The notes: generated by a model not told the origin, from the letters alone. Positions 1-7,942 are shown, counted from the stretch's first letter. The stretch: DNA of 13,159 bases from Candidatus Omnitrophota bacterium (GCA_023248095.1 JAHFFF010000032.1:1-13159); one strand, 5' to 3'. Made by a program: numbers and translations.

Positions 1-1
1 C

Positions 2-130
2 ACGCAGGTGAATTTCCCGACGATCGGGAAACAGAACCATGGAGGTCGGCTGCCGCAAGGAACCTGCTTCAGCGCCGGCTGCCATACCGCGGTGCACGGC
101 TCGAACTTCGATGACCACCTGCGCTACTAA
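2..130 (+). CDS. C-terminal end of a multiheme c-type cytochrome (5' truncated)
   Basis: Reading in the frame that begins at base 2 gives 42 residues before a TAA at 128-130. They contain CFSAGCH, a CX4CH haem-binding motif, followed by TAVHGSN and a short polar tail ending in LRY. A terminal haem motif followed by a VHGSN-like tail is typical of periplasmic decaheme cytochromes of the MtrA/DmsE type and of related cytochrome c3-fold proteins; this family assignment is inference from a short stretch. The next gene encodes a large outer-membrane barrel, the usual genetic partner of such cytochromes, in which the cytochrome sits in the barrel and carries electrons across the outer membrane. The number of haems cannot be known because the gene begins outside the window. 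It could also be another multiheme cytochrome, such as a nitrite-reductase-associated one. Confidence 0.72.
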   Translation, partial: TQVNFPTIGKQNHGGRLPQGTCFSAGCHTAVHGSNFDDHLRY

Positions 131-290
131 CAATACTTCAGCCGGGGTCCTGTCGTGGGGCAGCCCGGTCTCCGGCATCGGGCCTGGACTGGGTTTCTCA
201 CGATTACTCCGCCTCCTGACTCACGCCAGTTGGGCTCACTCGTTCCGGCGTCTCGTGAGTGGTTGTTCCAGCCAGAATCAGCCTTCATTG

Positions 291-2399
291 GTGACGGGTC
301 ATTCTCGGCCCTGCTGGCGGAGACCGGGCGCCCGCCCCACGCCACCCCGGCGGAGGCAGGTCGTCACCCTGTTGCTGTTTCTATCGCTGGTAGCATCGGA
401 CTGGAGCATGGCGTGGGCGGAGGAGTCGGAGGTGTTCGTGCAGGCGACGCCGGCGCGGTACATCGCCGTGAACGGCGACGCAGAGAAGTTCCGGGCGCAC
501 CACTGGATGAAGGACGGTTTTATGGGCGGGATCAATCAGCTTTCTGCGAATCATCTGTTTGCCAACGGCGTCACGCTGCAGGCACAGGGCCACGCCTTGG
601 TGGATCAGAACGATCTGGGCAGCTCCCTCTCATTGACGAAGGAGGGGCTGGGGTTCTTCAAGGCGGACTATTCGGAGTTTCGGAAGTATTATGACGGCAC
701 CGGAGGAATGTATCACTATTTCACAACGCTGCAGGCCAACGACACGGATAAGGATCTGGCGCTGAACATCGGGCGGGTAGCGGTGGAAACGGGGCTCACG
801 TTAAGTGGATGGCCGGGCTTAAGTTTCCTGTACGAGCGGAAATTCAAAAACGGAGCGAAATCCCGCTTAACCTGGACGGGAGTTAAGGAAGGGCCAACAA
901 CGCGGAACATTGGGCCCTCGTGGCAAGAGATCGATGAAGTTGTGGACAGCTTTGCCATCCAAGCCAGCCATTCGCTTGCGGGATTTGATCTCAAGGGGGA
1001 ACAGCGATGGGAATTCGCCCGCACGGAAACTTTGCGCGAGGAACGCAACCGCGCCACCACGGGAGTAGCTGCAGATCAAAAGATCCGGCGTCAAGAGCAG
1101 GATCCGGAGGCGAATCTCCGGATGACGACACTTCAGGCCCAGCGAAATTTTCTAGAGGACAGGGTGCTTTTCTCGAGCGCCTACCGATTCTCACACATGG
1201 ACAACCGGGAGTTCGAGACGATCATCGAGTCCGATGTCAACGGAACCCCCACTAACTTTTCAAACCCCAAGCAGATCCGGGATGCGCGGGCGGATAACGA
1301 CTACGACGCTCACACCTGGGTCAGCAGCTTTATGACGCTTCCCTGGAAGTGGCTCTCTGTAGGTTTGAGGCTGAAAGCGGAAGCGATTAAGCGGGAGAGC
1401 AACTCCAGCTATCCAGCCGATGCCTCGCCCAATTCGACGGGCGGGAGCACACCGAACGGGGTGATCGATCAGAATGTGGTGAGCCTGAATGAGAACAGCG
1501 CGGTGCGGACGGGAGAGGGTTTAACCTTCCGTTTCACCGGGATTCCCCGCACCGCTTTGTACACCGAATTTGAGCTGGAGCAAGCCAGGGTTTTGCTTCA
1601 CGAGGATAGGAAGGATCTGCTGGGTCCCAATGCCGGTGAGACCTTCAACCGCTTTACGGTCGCCGATGTCGATCGATTCCACATCGCCATGGGCGGGCAG
1701 AGCGCCCCATGTTCGCATGCGACCTTGACCTCCCAGGTGAGTTTTCGCAGGAACAACAACGACTACGACGATCAAAGAGAAACGGATTCCACAGGTACAA
1801 CGGCCCGCTCAGCCTTTTTCGACGGGCAGAGGACCGATACAGCCGAGTGGTCCACGCGGGTCACCTTCAAACCGGCGCTCTGGCTGCAGCCCTCCATCCG
1901 CTACCAGCTGCGGGACGACAAATTCGCTACACGGGTGGAGAATGAGCCGATCGTTAAAACGGGGATGCTCTCTCACATTGTCACGGCCGACTTGGCTTGG
2001 CAGCCGGCGCAGGATTTGATGACGACGCTTTCCTTCTCTCGTCAGATGGCCGCGACTTACACCCCCGGGCGTTACAGCGCAACGAACATTCCTACCTTTA
2101 ACGCCAACGTGAACACGGGATTGGTGAGCGCCGATTACGCCTTTACGCCGAAGTGGAGTTGGTCAGGCACCCTGCAATATTCCTGGGCCGACAATTTCAA
2201 CGATTTCAGCGAGGTAGGACTGCCGTTTGGAGTCCGTATGGAGCAACTTGATCTGACCGCGAAGCTCAACTGGAGCGTGGCTCCGGATACCTCGGTCAGC
2301 GTCGAGTACGGTTTTTACCACTACCTGCCCGACTCCAACGCGGACACGGGCGACTACGACGCCCATATGATCTGGCTGGAGGCATCCAGGAAATTCTGA
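291..2399 (+). CDS. Outer-membrane beta-barrel protein, MtrB/PioB-like partner of the multiheme cytochrome
   Basis: The frame is open from position 39, but its first part overlaps the cytochrome gene and has no protein-like character, so the start must lie downstream. I chose GTG at 291: it gives an Arg-rich n-region, a hydrophobic core (VVTLLLFLSLVA) and an AWA|EE signal-peptidase site, with a mature protein of about 660 residues. GTG 255, or CTG 369 behind a GGAGG at 352-356, are alternatives. The mature protein is rich in alternating polar and aromatic residues with many Asp/Asn turns, as in beta-strands, and ends in EASRKF with the C-terminal Phe used for barrel insertion. The length is close to that of MtrB/PioB barrels of porin-cytochrome conduits, which sheath a decaheme cytochrome. 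The preceding multiheme cytochrome supports this role. I see no strict family signature, so a different large porin remains possible. Confidence 0.66.
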   Translation: MTGHSRPCWRRPGARPTPPRRRQVVTLLLFLSLVASDWSMAWAEESEVFVQATPARYIAVNGDAEKFRAHHWMKDGFMGGINQLSANHLFANGVTLQAQGHALVDQNDLGSSLSLTKEGLGFFKADYSEFRKYYDGTGGMYHYFTTLQANDTDKDLALNIGRVAVETGLTLSGWPGLSFLYERKFKNGAKSRLTWTGVKEGPTTRNIGPSWQEIDEVVDSFAIQASHSLAGFDLKGEQRWEFARTETLREERNRATTGVAADQKIRRQEQDPEANLRMTTLQAQRNFLEDRVLFSSAYRFSHMDNREFETIIESDVNGTPTNFSNPKQIRDARADNDYDAHTWVSSFMTLPWKWLSVGLRLKAEAIKRESNSSYPADASPNSTGGSTPNGVIDQNVVSLNENSAVRTGEGLTFRFTGIPRTALYTEFELEQARVLLHEDRKDLLGPNAGETFNRFTVADVDRFHIAMGGQSAPCSHATLTSQVSFRRNNNDYDDQRETDSTGTTARSAFFDGQRTDTAEWSTRVTFKPALWLQPSIRYQLRDDKFATRVENEPIVKTGMLSHIVTADLAWQPAQDLMTTLSFSRQMAATYTPGRYSATNIPTFNANVNTGLVSADYAFTPKWSWSGTLQYSWADNFNDFSEVGLPFGVRMEQLDLTAKLNWSVAPDTSVSVEYGFYHYLPDSNADTGDYDAHMIWLEASRKF

Positions 2400-2881
2400 T
2401 GAGTGAACTGCTGAGCCGTCGGGTTTTCCTGGGCCGCTGCATCGCGTTCTTGGGCTCCTTGATCGCTTTGATGTTCTCTGGCGTGGGAGCAGGCTATCTG
2501 CTATTCCCGATCTTCCAAAGGAGGAAAGAGGACTGGGTGGATCTCGGGCCGATCACGGACATCTGGTCAGGCACCCCCGTGAAGGTTGAGTTTGTGCAAC
2601 GCAAGCACGATGCTTGGATGACCACGGAGCAGCGCTCCTCCGCATGGGTCCTCACCCCTGATGGTAAGGAGTTCGTAGCGTTTGATCCGCGGTGCACCCA
2701 CTTGGGCTGTCCCTACCGTTGGGATGACGGTCGAAGGCAGTTCCTTTGCCCCTGTCACGCCGCCGTTTTCGATATCCAGGGAAAGGTGGTCATGGGGCCG
2801 CCCCCACGGCCGCTCGATCGGTATCCATGTAAGCTGAGCGAAGGGCGGCTCCTCATCCTTCCCCAACCCATACAGGCATGA
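2399..2881 (+). CDS. petC: Rieske [2Fe-2S] protein of a cytochrome bc complex
   Basis: This 160-residue protein is the Rieske subunit that takes electrons from quinol at the Qo site and passes them to cytochrome c. Box I is CTHLGC (C99, H101, C104) and box II is CPCH (C117, C119, H120), followed by a GPPPRPLDRY proline loop at about 133-142. A single membrane anchor spans roughly residues 14-37. In front of it lies SRRVFLG (6-12), a twin-arginine motif, as expected because Rieske proteins are commonly exported folded by Tat; tatA and tatC lie in the same gene run. Box II continues AAVFD, so the Ser and Tyr that hydrogen-bond the cluster in mitochondrial proteins are Ala122 and Phe124, which predicts a lowered potential. 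The ATG overlaps the barrel stop (TGATG), and its own stop overlaps the cytochrome b start (ATGA), so translation is probably coupled. Confidence 0.95.
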   Translation: MSELLSRRVFLGRCIAFLGSLIALMFSGVGAGYLLFPIFQRRKEDWVDLGPITDIWSGTPVKVEFVQRKHDAWMTTEQRSSAWVLTPDGKEFVAFDPRCTHLGCPYRWDDGRRQFLCPCHAAVFDIQGKVVMGPPPRPLDRYPCKLSEGRLLILPQPIQA

Positions 2882-4470
2882 AGCTCCTGGCGTGGCTCAA
2901 CGAGCGCACAGGACTGGATCAGGTCTGGCGGGTTCTCTTCGCGCGACAGATCCCTAACCTCAAAAGCCCAGTTGCTTGGTTCTACACCCTTGGCAGCGCG
3001 GGGTTGTTTGTGTTCGTTCTCCAGGTTCTGACCGGTGTCCTCTTAGCCGCAAACTATGTGCCCTCGCCGGACCATGCATACGACTCGGTGAAGTTCATCA
3101 ATGAACAGGTATGGTTCGGCGGGCTGATCCGCGGCCTTCACCACTGGGGAGCCAGCGCGATGGTTGTCCTGGTTGTCCTACACATGCTGCGGGTCTACTT
3201 CATGGGGGCTTACAAGTGTCCCCGCGAGCTGACCTGGATCATGGGTGTGTTGTTGCTGTTGTTTGTATTGGCGTTCGGTTTTACGGGGTACCTCCTTCCG
3301 TGGGATCAAAAGGCCTATTGGGCGACCGCCGTAGGAACTAATATCGCTGGCCAGAGTCCCGTCGTGGGTCCACTACTCATCAAATTGCTCAGGGGCGGGC
3401 AAGAGATGGGGGCGGCTACCCTAAGCCGGTTCTATGCCTTGCATGTGCTTGTGCTGCCGATGATCGTAGGCCTTCTGTTGGTTGGGCATCTTTTTCTGGT
3501 AGTCTGGCATGGGATCTCCGAGCCACCGAAACGGCATGAGGTTGCAAAAGGCGCAAAAGGGAAAGGCCAACCGTTCTTCCCCGACAGCGTTTTCAAGGAC
3601 GTGGTTGTCGCTTTTCTAGTTTTTTGTGTCCTGCTCTTTCTGGCTTACCGCATCAGGGTGCCACTGGAGGAAGTTGCCGATCCGACCGATTCCACGTACA
3701 ATCCTCGACCAGAGTGGTACTTCCTGTTTCTGTTTCAGGCGCTGAAGTTCTTCCCCGGTCGGTTGGAGGCCGTGGCGGCTGTACTCTTGCCGTGCCTGGC
3801 AATCCTCATGTTGCTCCTTGTGCCTTTCCTCGATCGGAAGCCTGAACGTCACCCCCTGGATCGACCTGCCTGGACCGCGCTTGCTCTGATGGTGATCAGC
3901 GGGATTGCGTGGTTGGCTTGGGTTGGTGCCCGCGGCCCGCTTGTCAACCCGGTCGTGAAGCAGGACCCACTCGTGCTGGCTGGGCAACGACTGTACCGCG
4001 AGCTCAAGTGTGCTTACTGTCACAGGATCCACGGGCAGGGTGGGACGGTGGGGCCCGAACTGGATAAGGCGGCAGGCACCAAGACAGAACGCTGGTTGTG
4101 GGATCACTTCCGCGATCCCCAGGCGGTGAACCCCGGCTCCGTGATGCCAAAGTTCGGACTGCTTGATGATGAAACGCGCGCCCTTGTGGCCTATGTGATC
4201 TCCTTCGCGCCCGAACCCTTCACTGAGGAGGCACCCAGGCTTTTTGCCGACCGTTGTGCTGCTTGCCATAGGATTGGGAAGGAAGGAGCAGAGGTCGGTC
4301 CCGACCTATCTCTGATTGGAAGGACGCGTGACAAATCCTTCATCAAGACGTATATCGAAAACCCATCCCTGACCAATCCAACTTCCGCTATGCCCAGCTA
4401 TAAAAGCCAATTGACCGATACCCAAATCGAGGATCTTGCGCGGTATCTCGCCAGCCTCGTGCGTGAATGA
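2878..4470 (+). CDS. Cytochrome b (b6 plus subunit IV) fused to a C-terminal diheme cytochrome c
   Basis: This is the quinol-oxidising membrane core of a bc-type complex, with its electron acceptor built in. Residues 1-215 match cytochrome b6: the haem ligands are H88/H102 (14 apart) and H189/H204 (15 apart, the b6f spacing). Residues 240-350 match subunit IV, with the Qo motif PEWY at 278-281. About seven membrane helices place the C-terminus on the periplasmic side. There, residues 360-530 carry two cytochrome c domains, CAYCH (378-382) and CAACH (460-464), with likely Met ligands M423 and M505. The b6 Cys that binds haem ci/cn, in FYC, is Thr here (FYT, T37), so that extra haem should be missing. 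The gene starts at ATG 2878, overlapping the Rieske stop by 4 nt. Cytochrome b-c fusions are known in several phyla; the full b6+IV+2c arrangement in one chain is less usual. Confidence 0.95.
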   Translation: MKLLAWLNERTGLDQVWRVLFARQIPNLKSPVAWFYTLGSAGLFVFVLQVLTGVLLAANYVPSPDHAYDSVKFINEQVWFGGLIRGLHHWGASAMVVLVVLHMLRVYFMGAYKCPRELTWIMGVLLLLFVLAFGFTGYLLPWDQKAYWATAVGTNIAGQSPVVGPLLIKLLRGGQEMGAATLSRFYALHVLVLPMIVGLLLVGHLFLVVWHGISEPPKRHEVAKGAKGKGQPFFPDSVFKDVVVAFLVFCVLLFLAYRIRVPLEEVADPTDSTYNPRPEWYFLFLFQALKFFPGRLEAVAAVLLPCLAILMLLLVPFLDRKPERHPLDRPAWTALALMVISGIAWLAWVGARGPLVNPVVKQDPLVLAGQRLYRELKCAYCHRIHGQGGTVGPELDKAAGTKTERWLWDHFRDPQAVNPGSVMPKFGLLDDETRALVAYVISFAPEPFTEEAPRLFADRCAACHRIGKEGAEVGPDLSLIGRTRDKSFIKTYIENPSLTNPTSAMPSYKSQLTDTQIEDLARYLASLVRE

Positions 4471-4503
4471 TGGAACGCCTACTGCGTATCGGTACCGCGG
4501 CTG

Positions 4504-4512
4504 TGCTATCAT
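4504..4512 (+). promoter_or_regulatory. Possible extended -10 promoter element before resB
   Basis: TGC-TATCAT fits the extended -10 consensus (TGnTATnnT) and lies in the 56-nt gap between the cytochrome bc gene and resB. The best -35 candidate (CTGCGT, 4482-4487) is weak and 19 nt away. Transcription would start around 4519, only about 8 nt before the resB ATG, and no Shine-Dalgarno is visible there. This is pattern matching only. Confidence 0.35.
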
Positions 4513-4526
4513 AGGGCTTCCTACCG

Positions 4527-6266
4527 ATGTTTCGTCCATTCCGATTTTTAGGATCCCTGGCGGTCGCTGTTCCGCTGTTGATAGCCATTGCAGGCGTCTT
4601 GGCGTGGGGAACGATCTACGAGGCCCGCTTCGGTACGGCGGCGGTTCAGCGCTTTGTCTATCAGTCCTGGTGGTTTCAGGGGCTGCTGGGTTTTCTGGTG
4701 GTGAATCTTGCGGCCGCGGCGCTGGAGCGATATCCATGGCAGCGCCGCCACCTGCCCTTCGTCCTGGCACATATCGGCATCATCTCGATCCTCATCGGCG
4801 GGATTATCGGCGGGCGGTTCGGAGTGGATGGACAGATGATCATCCCGGAGGGGGAAACCAGCTCTACCCTTCAGCAATCGCGCAACGTTTTGGTGGTCCA
4901 TCAGCCCAATCCCGGAATCCATCGGGAGTTTTCCACGCAGTTTGAGGCCACAGCCTGGAACCACCAGCCGCATGCGCTGTTCGAGGTTCCGCTGGCGGAC
5001 CGTACCGTCCAGCTGGTGGTGGACCGGTATTACCCCAATTCCGTCCGGCAGGAGGAGATCAGCGATGGGGCCGATGCGGAGAAAAATCCGGCGGTGCACC
5101 TGATCCTCTCGCATGAGGAGCAGAGTGATGACCTCTGGCTGTTCGCCCGGGATCCGGACCGTTTCGGAGTCCGATGGGGAGAGGCCCACATCCTGTTCCT
5201 TGAACCGGAATCAGAGAGGCAGTTCAACCAGCTTCTCGGCCGTCAAAAGAGCGATCCTTCCGACCGGGGGATCGTTGATCTGGAGTTTCCGGATTTAGGG
5301 GTTCGCCGACAGATCCCCGTCCCTGCAAAGATGAACGTGCCTTCGACGATCGAGGGAACACCGTACCGGATCACCTTCAAGCAATATTTCCCCGATTTCT
5401 CCCTTTCCGAGAAGGGGCCGGTGAACCGGTCGGATCAGCCGAACAATCCCGCCGTGGCCTTCACCTTGAGCGGCCCGGAGGGGACCGACGTGCATCTGCT
5501 GTTTGCGCTGCATCCCGAATTCCCCGAGCTGCACGGACGCCAACACAAGATCCATGTGCACCCGTCCTATCTTCATGCCGCTGAGAGTTCTCTTCCTCCG
5601 AATTCAATCGCTTTGCTGCATACGCCTGCGGGGAAATTGATGGCTGTTCTCACGGGAGCGGGAGCTGCCGGAGAACGGAAAGAGATCGATCCCGTCGAAG
5701 TGGGAAAAATCTACACGCACCCGGCGCTGGGTGCCCAGTTTCAGATCGAGACCTTCTATCCCCGCGCCCGGCGGGTGGAGTTTTTCACCAACCGGGATGA
5801 CGAGGTCCGGCAGGAGGCGATCCACCTGATGGGCAGCGGAGGGGAAAAGACTGCGCAGGCCTGGCTGAGTTTGCGGGAATCCGCCGAGTTTGCACTCGGG
5901 GGGCACCCCCTCGTGGTGGAATACCGCCCGGCGACTCGCGAGATGCCCTTTTCGGTCAAGCTTCTCGATTTCCGCAAGATCGATTATCCTGGTATCGAGA
6001 TGGCGGCCGGTTTTGAGAGCGATGTGGAGCTGACCGACCCCGAGCGGGGAGTGACTCTGAAGCGCAAGATCACCATGAACAATCCGCTGAAATACCGAGG
6101 ATACAGCCTGTTTCAATCCAGCTACGTGCAGGGCCCCGTGGAAACAACCGTGCTTTCCGTGCGCAACGATCCGGGCACACCCCTGGTGTACGGCGGCTTT
6201 CTCATCGTCTTGGTCGGAGTGATTACCCTCTTCTTATCCCGGCGGGAATCGCCGGAAGCAACATGA
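4527..6266 (+). CDS. resB: ResB (Ccs1) System II cytochrome c haem-ligation protein
   Basis: ResB works with CcsA to deliver haem to, and ligate it onto, CXXCH motifs of apocytochromes on the periplasmic side of the inner membrane. The 579-residue protein has the family layout: three helices near the N-terminus (about 10-28, 49-67 and 76-95, the last with H82 in an AHIGI context), a large periplasmic domain (about 96-550), and a final helix (about 553-572). Just before that helix is the family-typical KYRGYSLFQSSY segment. The ATG at 4527 has no clear Shine-Dalgarno; starting here leaves the first helix intact. The stop overlaps the ccsA ATG (ATGA), as expected for a two-subunit ligase. Its place next to three or more c-haem proteins (multiheme cytochrome, diheme cytochrome bc) suggests it serves them. 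Confidence 0.94.
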   Translation: MFRPFRFLGSLAVAVPLLIAIAGVLAWGTIYEARFGTAAVQRFVYQSWWFQGLLGFLVVNLAAAALERYPWQRRHLPFVLAHIGIISILIGGIIGGRFGVDGQMIIPEGETSSTLQQSRNVLVVHQPNPGIHREFSTQFEATAWNHQPHALFEVPLADRTVQLVVDRYYPNSVRQEEISDGADAEKNPAVHLILSHEEQSDDLWLFARDPDRFGVRWGEAHILFLEPESERQFNQLLGRQKSDPSDRGIVDLEFPDLGVRRQIPVPAKMNVPSTIEGTPYRITFKQYFPDFSLSEKGPVNRSDQPNNPAVAFTLSGPEGTDVHLLFALHPEFPELHGRQHKIHVHPSYLHAAESSLPPNSIALLHTPAGKLMAVLTGAGAAGERKEIDPVEVGKIYTHPALGAQFQIETFYPRARRVEFFTNRDDEVRQEAIHLMGSGGEKTAQAWLSLRESAEFALGGHPLVVEYRPATREMPFSVKLLDFRKIDYPGIEMAAGFESDVELTDPERGVTLKRKITMNNPLKYRGYSLFQSSYVQGPVETTVLSVRNDPGTPLVYGGFLIVLVGVITLFLSRRESPEAT

Positions 6267-7930
6267 GGGGTCAGGTCTTGCAATCACACATGGAATGTTG
6301 CAATGCAAGACCTGACCCCATTGCAGTCTGCTTGCTTTCCTTGATCTTTCTGTTGTGTGGGACAGCGCAGGCGGCGGAGCCGGAAAGTCCTCCCAAGGTT
6401 TCTGTCTCGGCAGCTGCCATGAAGGAGCTGCAGGAGCTGGCCATTCAACACAATGGGCGCGTGAAGCCGTTCGACAGCTTCGCGTGGGAAACGGTCGATC
6501 GCCTCACCGGGTCCGCCCGCTTTCGCGATGAGGATCCGGTCAACACAATCCTTTCGATTGTTGCCCATCCGGACGCTTGGCAGGAGGTGCCGCTGCTTTC
6601 TGTTCCTTTCGGTCCGCTTCGGGAGGCACTGGGATTGGGCCGCAGGACGACCCATGTTTCGTACAACGAGTTGATCTCCACGCGCAAATTGATGCGGATG
6701 CTGCCTCCCATCGTGGAGAAACAGCAGCGAAGTGAGAAGCTGACGATGCTGGAGAATGAAACGATGGAGTTGTTCGATCGGTTCGTAATATTCACCAGCT
6801 TGATCAAACAGGAGCTCCACTTGGTCCCTCCTTCGAAGTCGGGACAGGCCTGGCTACCGATCCTTCCAGCGGAAGAGTGGGTAGGCCTTATCTCAGCGTT
6901 GCGTGAAGGTAATGCTTCCTCTGCGCAGCGGGCCCATGAGTTGGTACAAAGGCTTCAGGCCACAAATCCCTCCCTCTACCCGGCCCGTTGGCGGTTGCGC
7001 CTGGAGGTGATCTACAATCACCTTGGCCCTTTTCGGATTGCACGCCTGTTTTATCTCTTGGCAGCCGTTCTCCTGCTTCTCTTTGCGGTCAATGTCCAGT
7101 GGGTACGACTGCCGGGGATCGGCATCGGCCTGTACGGAGCCGCTCTGCTGATCCATGCGACGGGGATTCTAACCCGCGTGGTCTTGGGAGGACGCCCGCC
7201 GGTTTCCAATTTCTACGAGACGATGCTCTGGCTGCCCTTCGTCGGGGCTGTGCTGGCGTTGGTCTTTGAGAGGATCTACCGCTCCGGCTTCTTCGGTTTT
7301 TCCGGCGGGATCTTGGCGGCCATCGTTCTTCTGCTGGCCGATCATCTGCCGCTGGATCCCAGCATCTCTCCGGTGGTTGCGGTCCTGCGCAGCAACCTGT
7401 GGCTGACCATCCATGTTCTGACAGTGGTCGGCAGCTACGCGCCGATTGCGCTGGCGACGGTGCTGGCCCATCTCTATGGCTGGTTTTTCTTGGCCGGCGG
7501 CGAGCAGCATCCGGCGCTGCCGTCGCTGAGCCGGTATCTTTACCGGTCCATCCAGGTGGGCGTGGTGCTGCTGTCGGCCGGCATCATGCTGGGGGCCGTG
7601 TGGGCCAACGCCTCCTGGGGTCGGTACTGGGGTTGGGACCCCAAGGAGACCTGGGCCCTCATCACGCTGCTGTGGTATCTAAGCGTCCTGCACGGCCGTT
7701 TCGCCGGCTGGCTCAAGGGGGTCTGGATGGCCTTGTGCACCATTGCCGGTTTCTTCCTCCTGCTGATGACCTACTACGGCGTGAGCTTTTATCTGGTGGG
7801 GCTTCACAGCTACGCGGGCGGCAGCGCCAAGCCGATGCCGCCGCTCCTCATCGCCTATCTCCTCGCGGAGGCGGCATTCATCGCTTGGGTGGCCCTTCGA
7901 GCGGTCAATCTCCGGCGGCAACCGGTGTGA
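6263..7930 (+). CDS. ccsA: CcsA (ResC) long-form System II cytochrome c haem-handling protein
   Basis: CcsA carries haem across the inner membrane and presents it with ResB for attachment to apocytochromes. The diagnostic WWD region is seen as WGRYWGWDPKE (452-462). Candidate haem-ligand histidines are H298 and H477 in helices and H384 and H515 flanking the WWD region. About eight helices lie between 258 and 547. Residues 40-255 form a soluble extension with a GRVKPFDSFAWE segment (about 65-76), which resembles the R-x-K-P-(L/F)-D segment of long CcsA forms in Bacteroidota, Planctomycetota and others. The N-terminus is odd: the ATG at 6263 (ATGA with resB) and the alternative ATG at 6290 lie at or inside a palindromic repeat element (6267-6319), so the first 19 or so residues are repeat-derived and precede a hydrophobic segment (20-35). 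The 3' end is 12 nt from tatA. Confidence 0.94.
   Translation: MRGQVLQSHMECCNARPDPIAVCLLSLIFLLCGTAQAAEPESPPKVSVSAAAMKELQELAIQHNGRVKPFDSFAWETVDRLTGSARFRDEDPVNTILSIVAHPDAWQEVPLLSVPFGPLREALGLGRRTTHVSYNELISTRKLMRMLPPIVEKQQRSEKLTMLENETMELFDRFVIFTSLIKQELHLVPPSKSGQAWLPILPAEEWVGLISALREGNASSAQRAHELVQRLQATNPSLYPARWRLRLEVIYNHLGPFRIARLFYLLAAVLLLLFAVNVQWVRLPGIGIGLYGAALLIHATGILTRVVLGGRPPVSNFYETMLWLPFVGAVLALVFERIYRSGFFGFSGGILAAIVLLLADHLPLDPSISPVVAVLRSNLWLTIHVLTVVGSYAPIALATVLAHLYGWFFLAGGEQHPALPSLSRYLYRSIQVGVVLLSAGIMLGAVWANASWGRYWGWDPKETWALITLLWYLSVLHGRFAGWLKGVWMALCTIAGFFLLLMTYYGVSFYLVGLHSYAGGSAKPMPPLLIAYLLAEAAFIAWVALRAVNLRRQPV
6267..6319. repeat. Palindromic REP/MITE-like element across the ccsA start
   Basis: The arms 6267-6282 (GGGGTCAGGTCTTGCA) and 6304-6319 (its exact reverse complement) are 16-bp perfect inverted repeats around a 21-nt loop. 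From memory, this GGTCAGGTCTTGCA palindrome recurs as a dispersed repeat in many environmental bacterial genomes, sometimes near Y1-type (RAYT/IS200-like) transposases; that link is recollection, not something shown here. No transposase is present. In mRNA the element would fold into a strong hairpin directly over the first ccsA codons, with ATG 6290 in the loop. Confidence 0.8.
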
Positions 7931-7936
7931 TATACT
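7928..7936 (+). promoter_or_regulatory. Possible extended -10 promoter element before tatA
   Basis: TGA-TATACT fits the extended -10 consensus and overlaps the ccsA stop codon. No good -35 is visible. A start site 7 nt downstream would fall on the A of the tatA ATG at 7943, and no Shine-Dalgarno precedes that ATG, so a leaderless tatA transcript is conceivable. The evidence is sequence pattern only. Confidence 0.35.
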
Positions 7937-7942
7937 GACCCC

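Noticed and set aside
219..260. Inverted repeat ACTCACG / CGTGAGT between cytochrome and barrel genes
   Set aside because: Arms of 7 bp with a 28-nt loop are expected by chance in this length of GC-rich DNA, and no U-tract follows, so it is neither a terminator nor a clear operator.
155..694. 179-codon plus-strand frame at the start of the barrel gene
   Set aside because: It is a shadow of the barrel reading frame, with no recognisable domain and low-complexity Gly/Arg composition.
3616..4269. 217-codon minus-strand frame opposite the cytochrome b-c gene
   Set aside because: It is antisense to a well-supported gene, has skewed composition and shows no domain.
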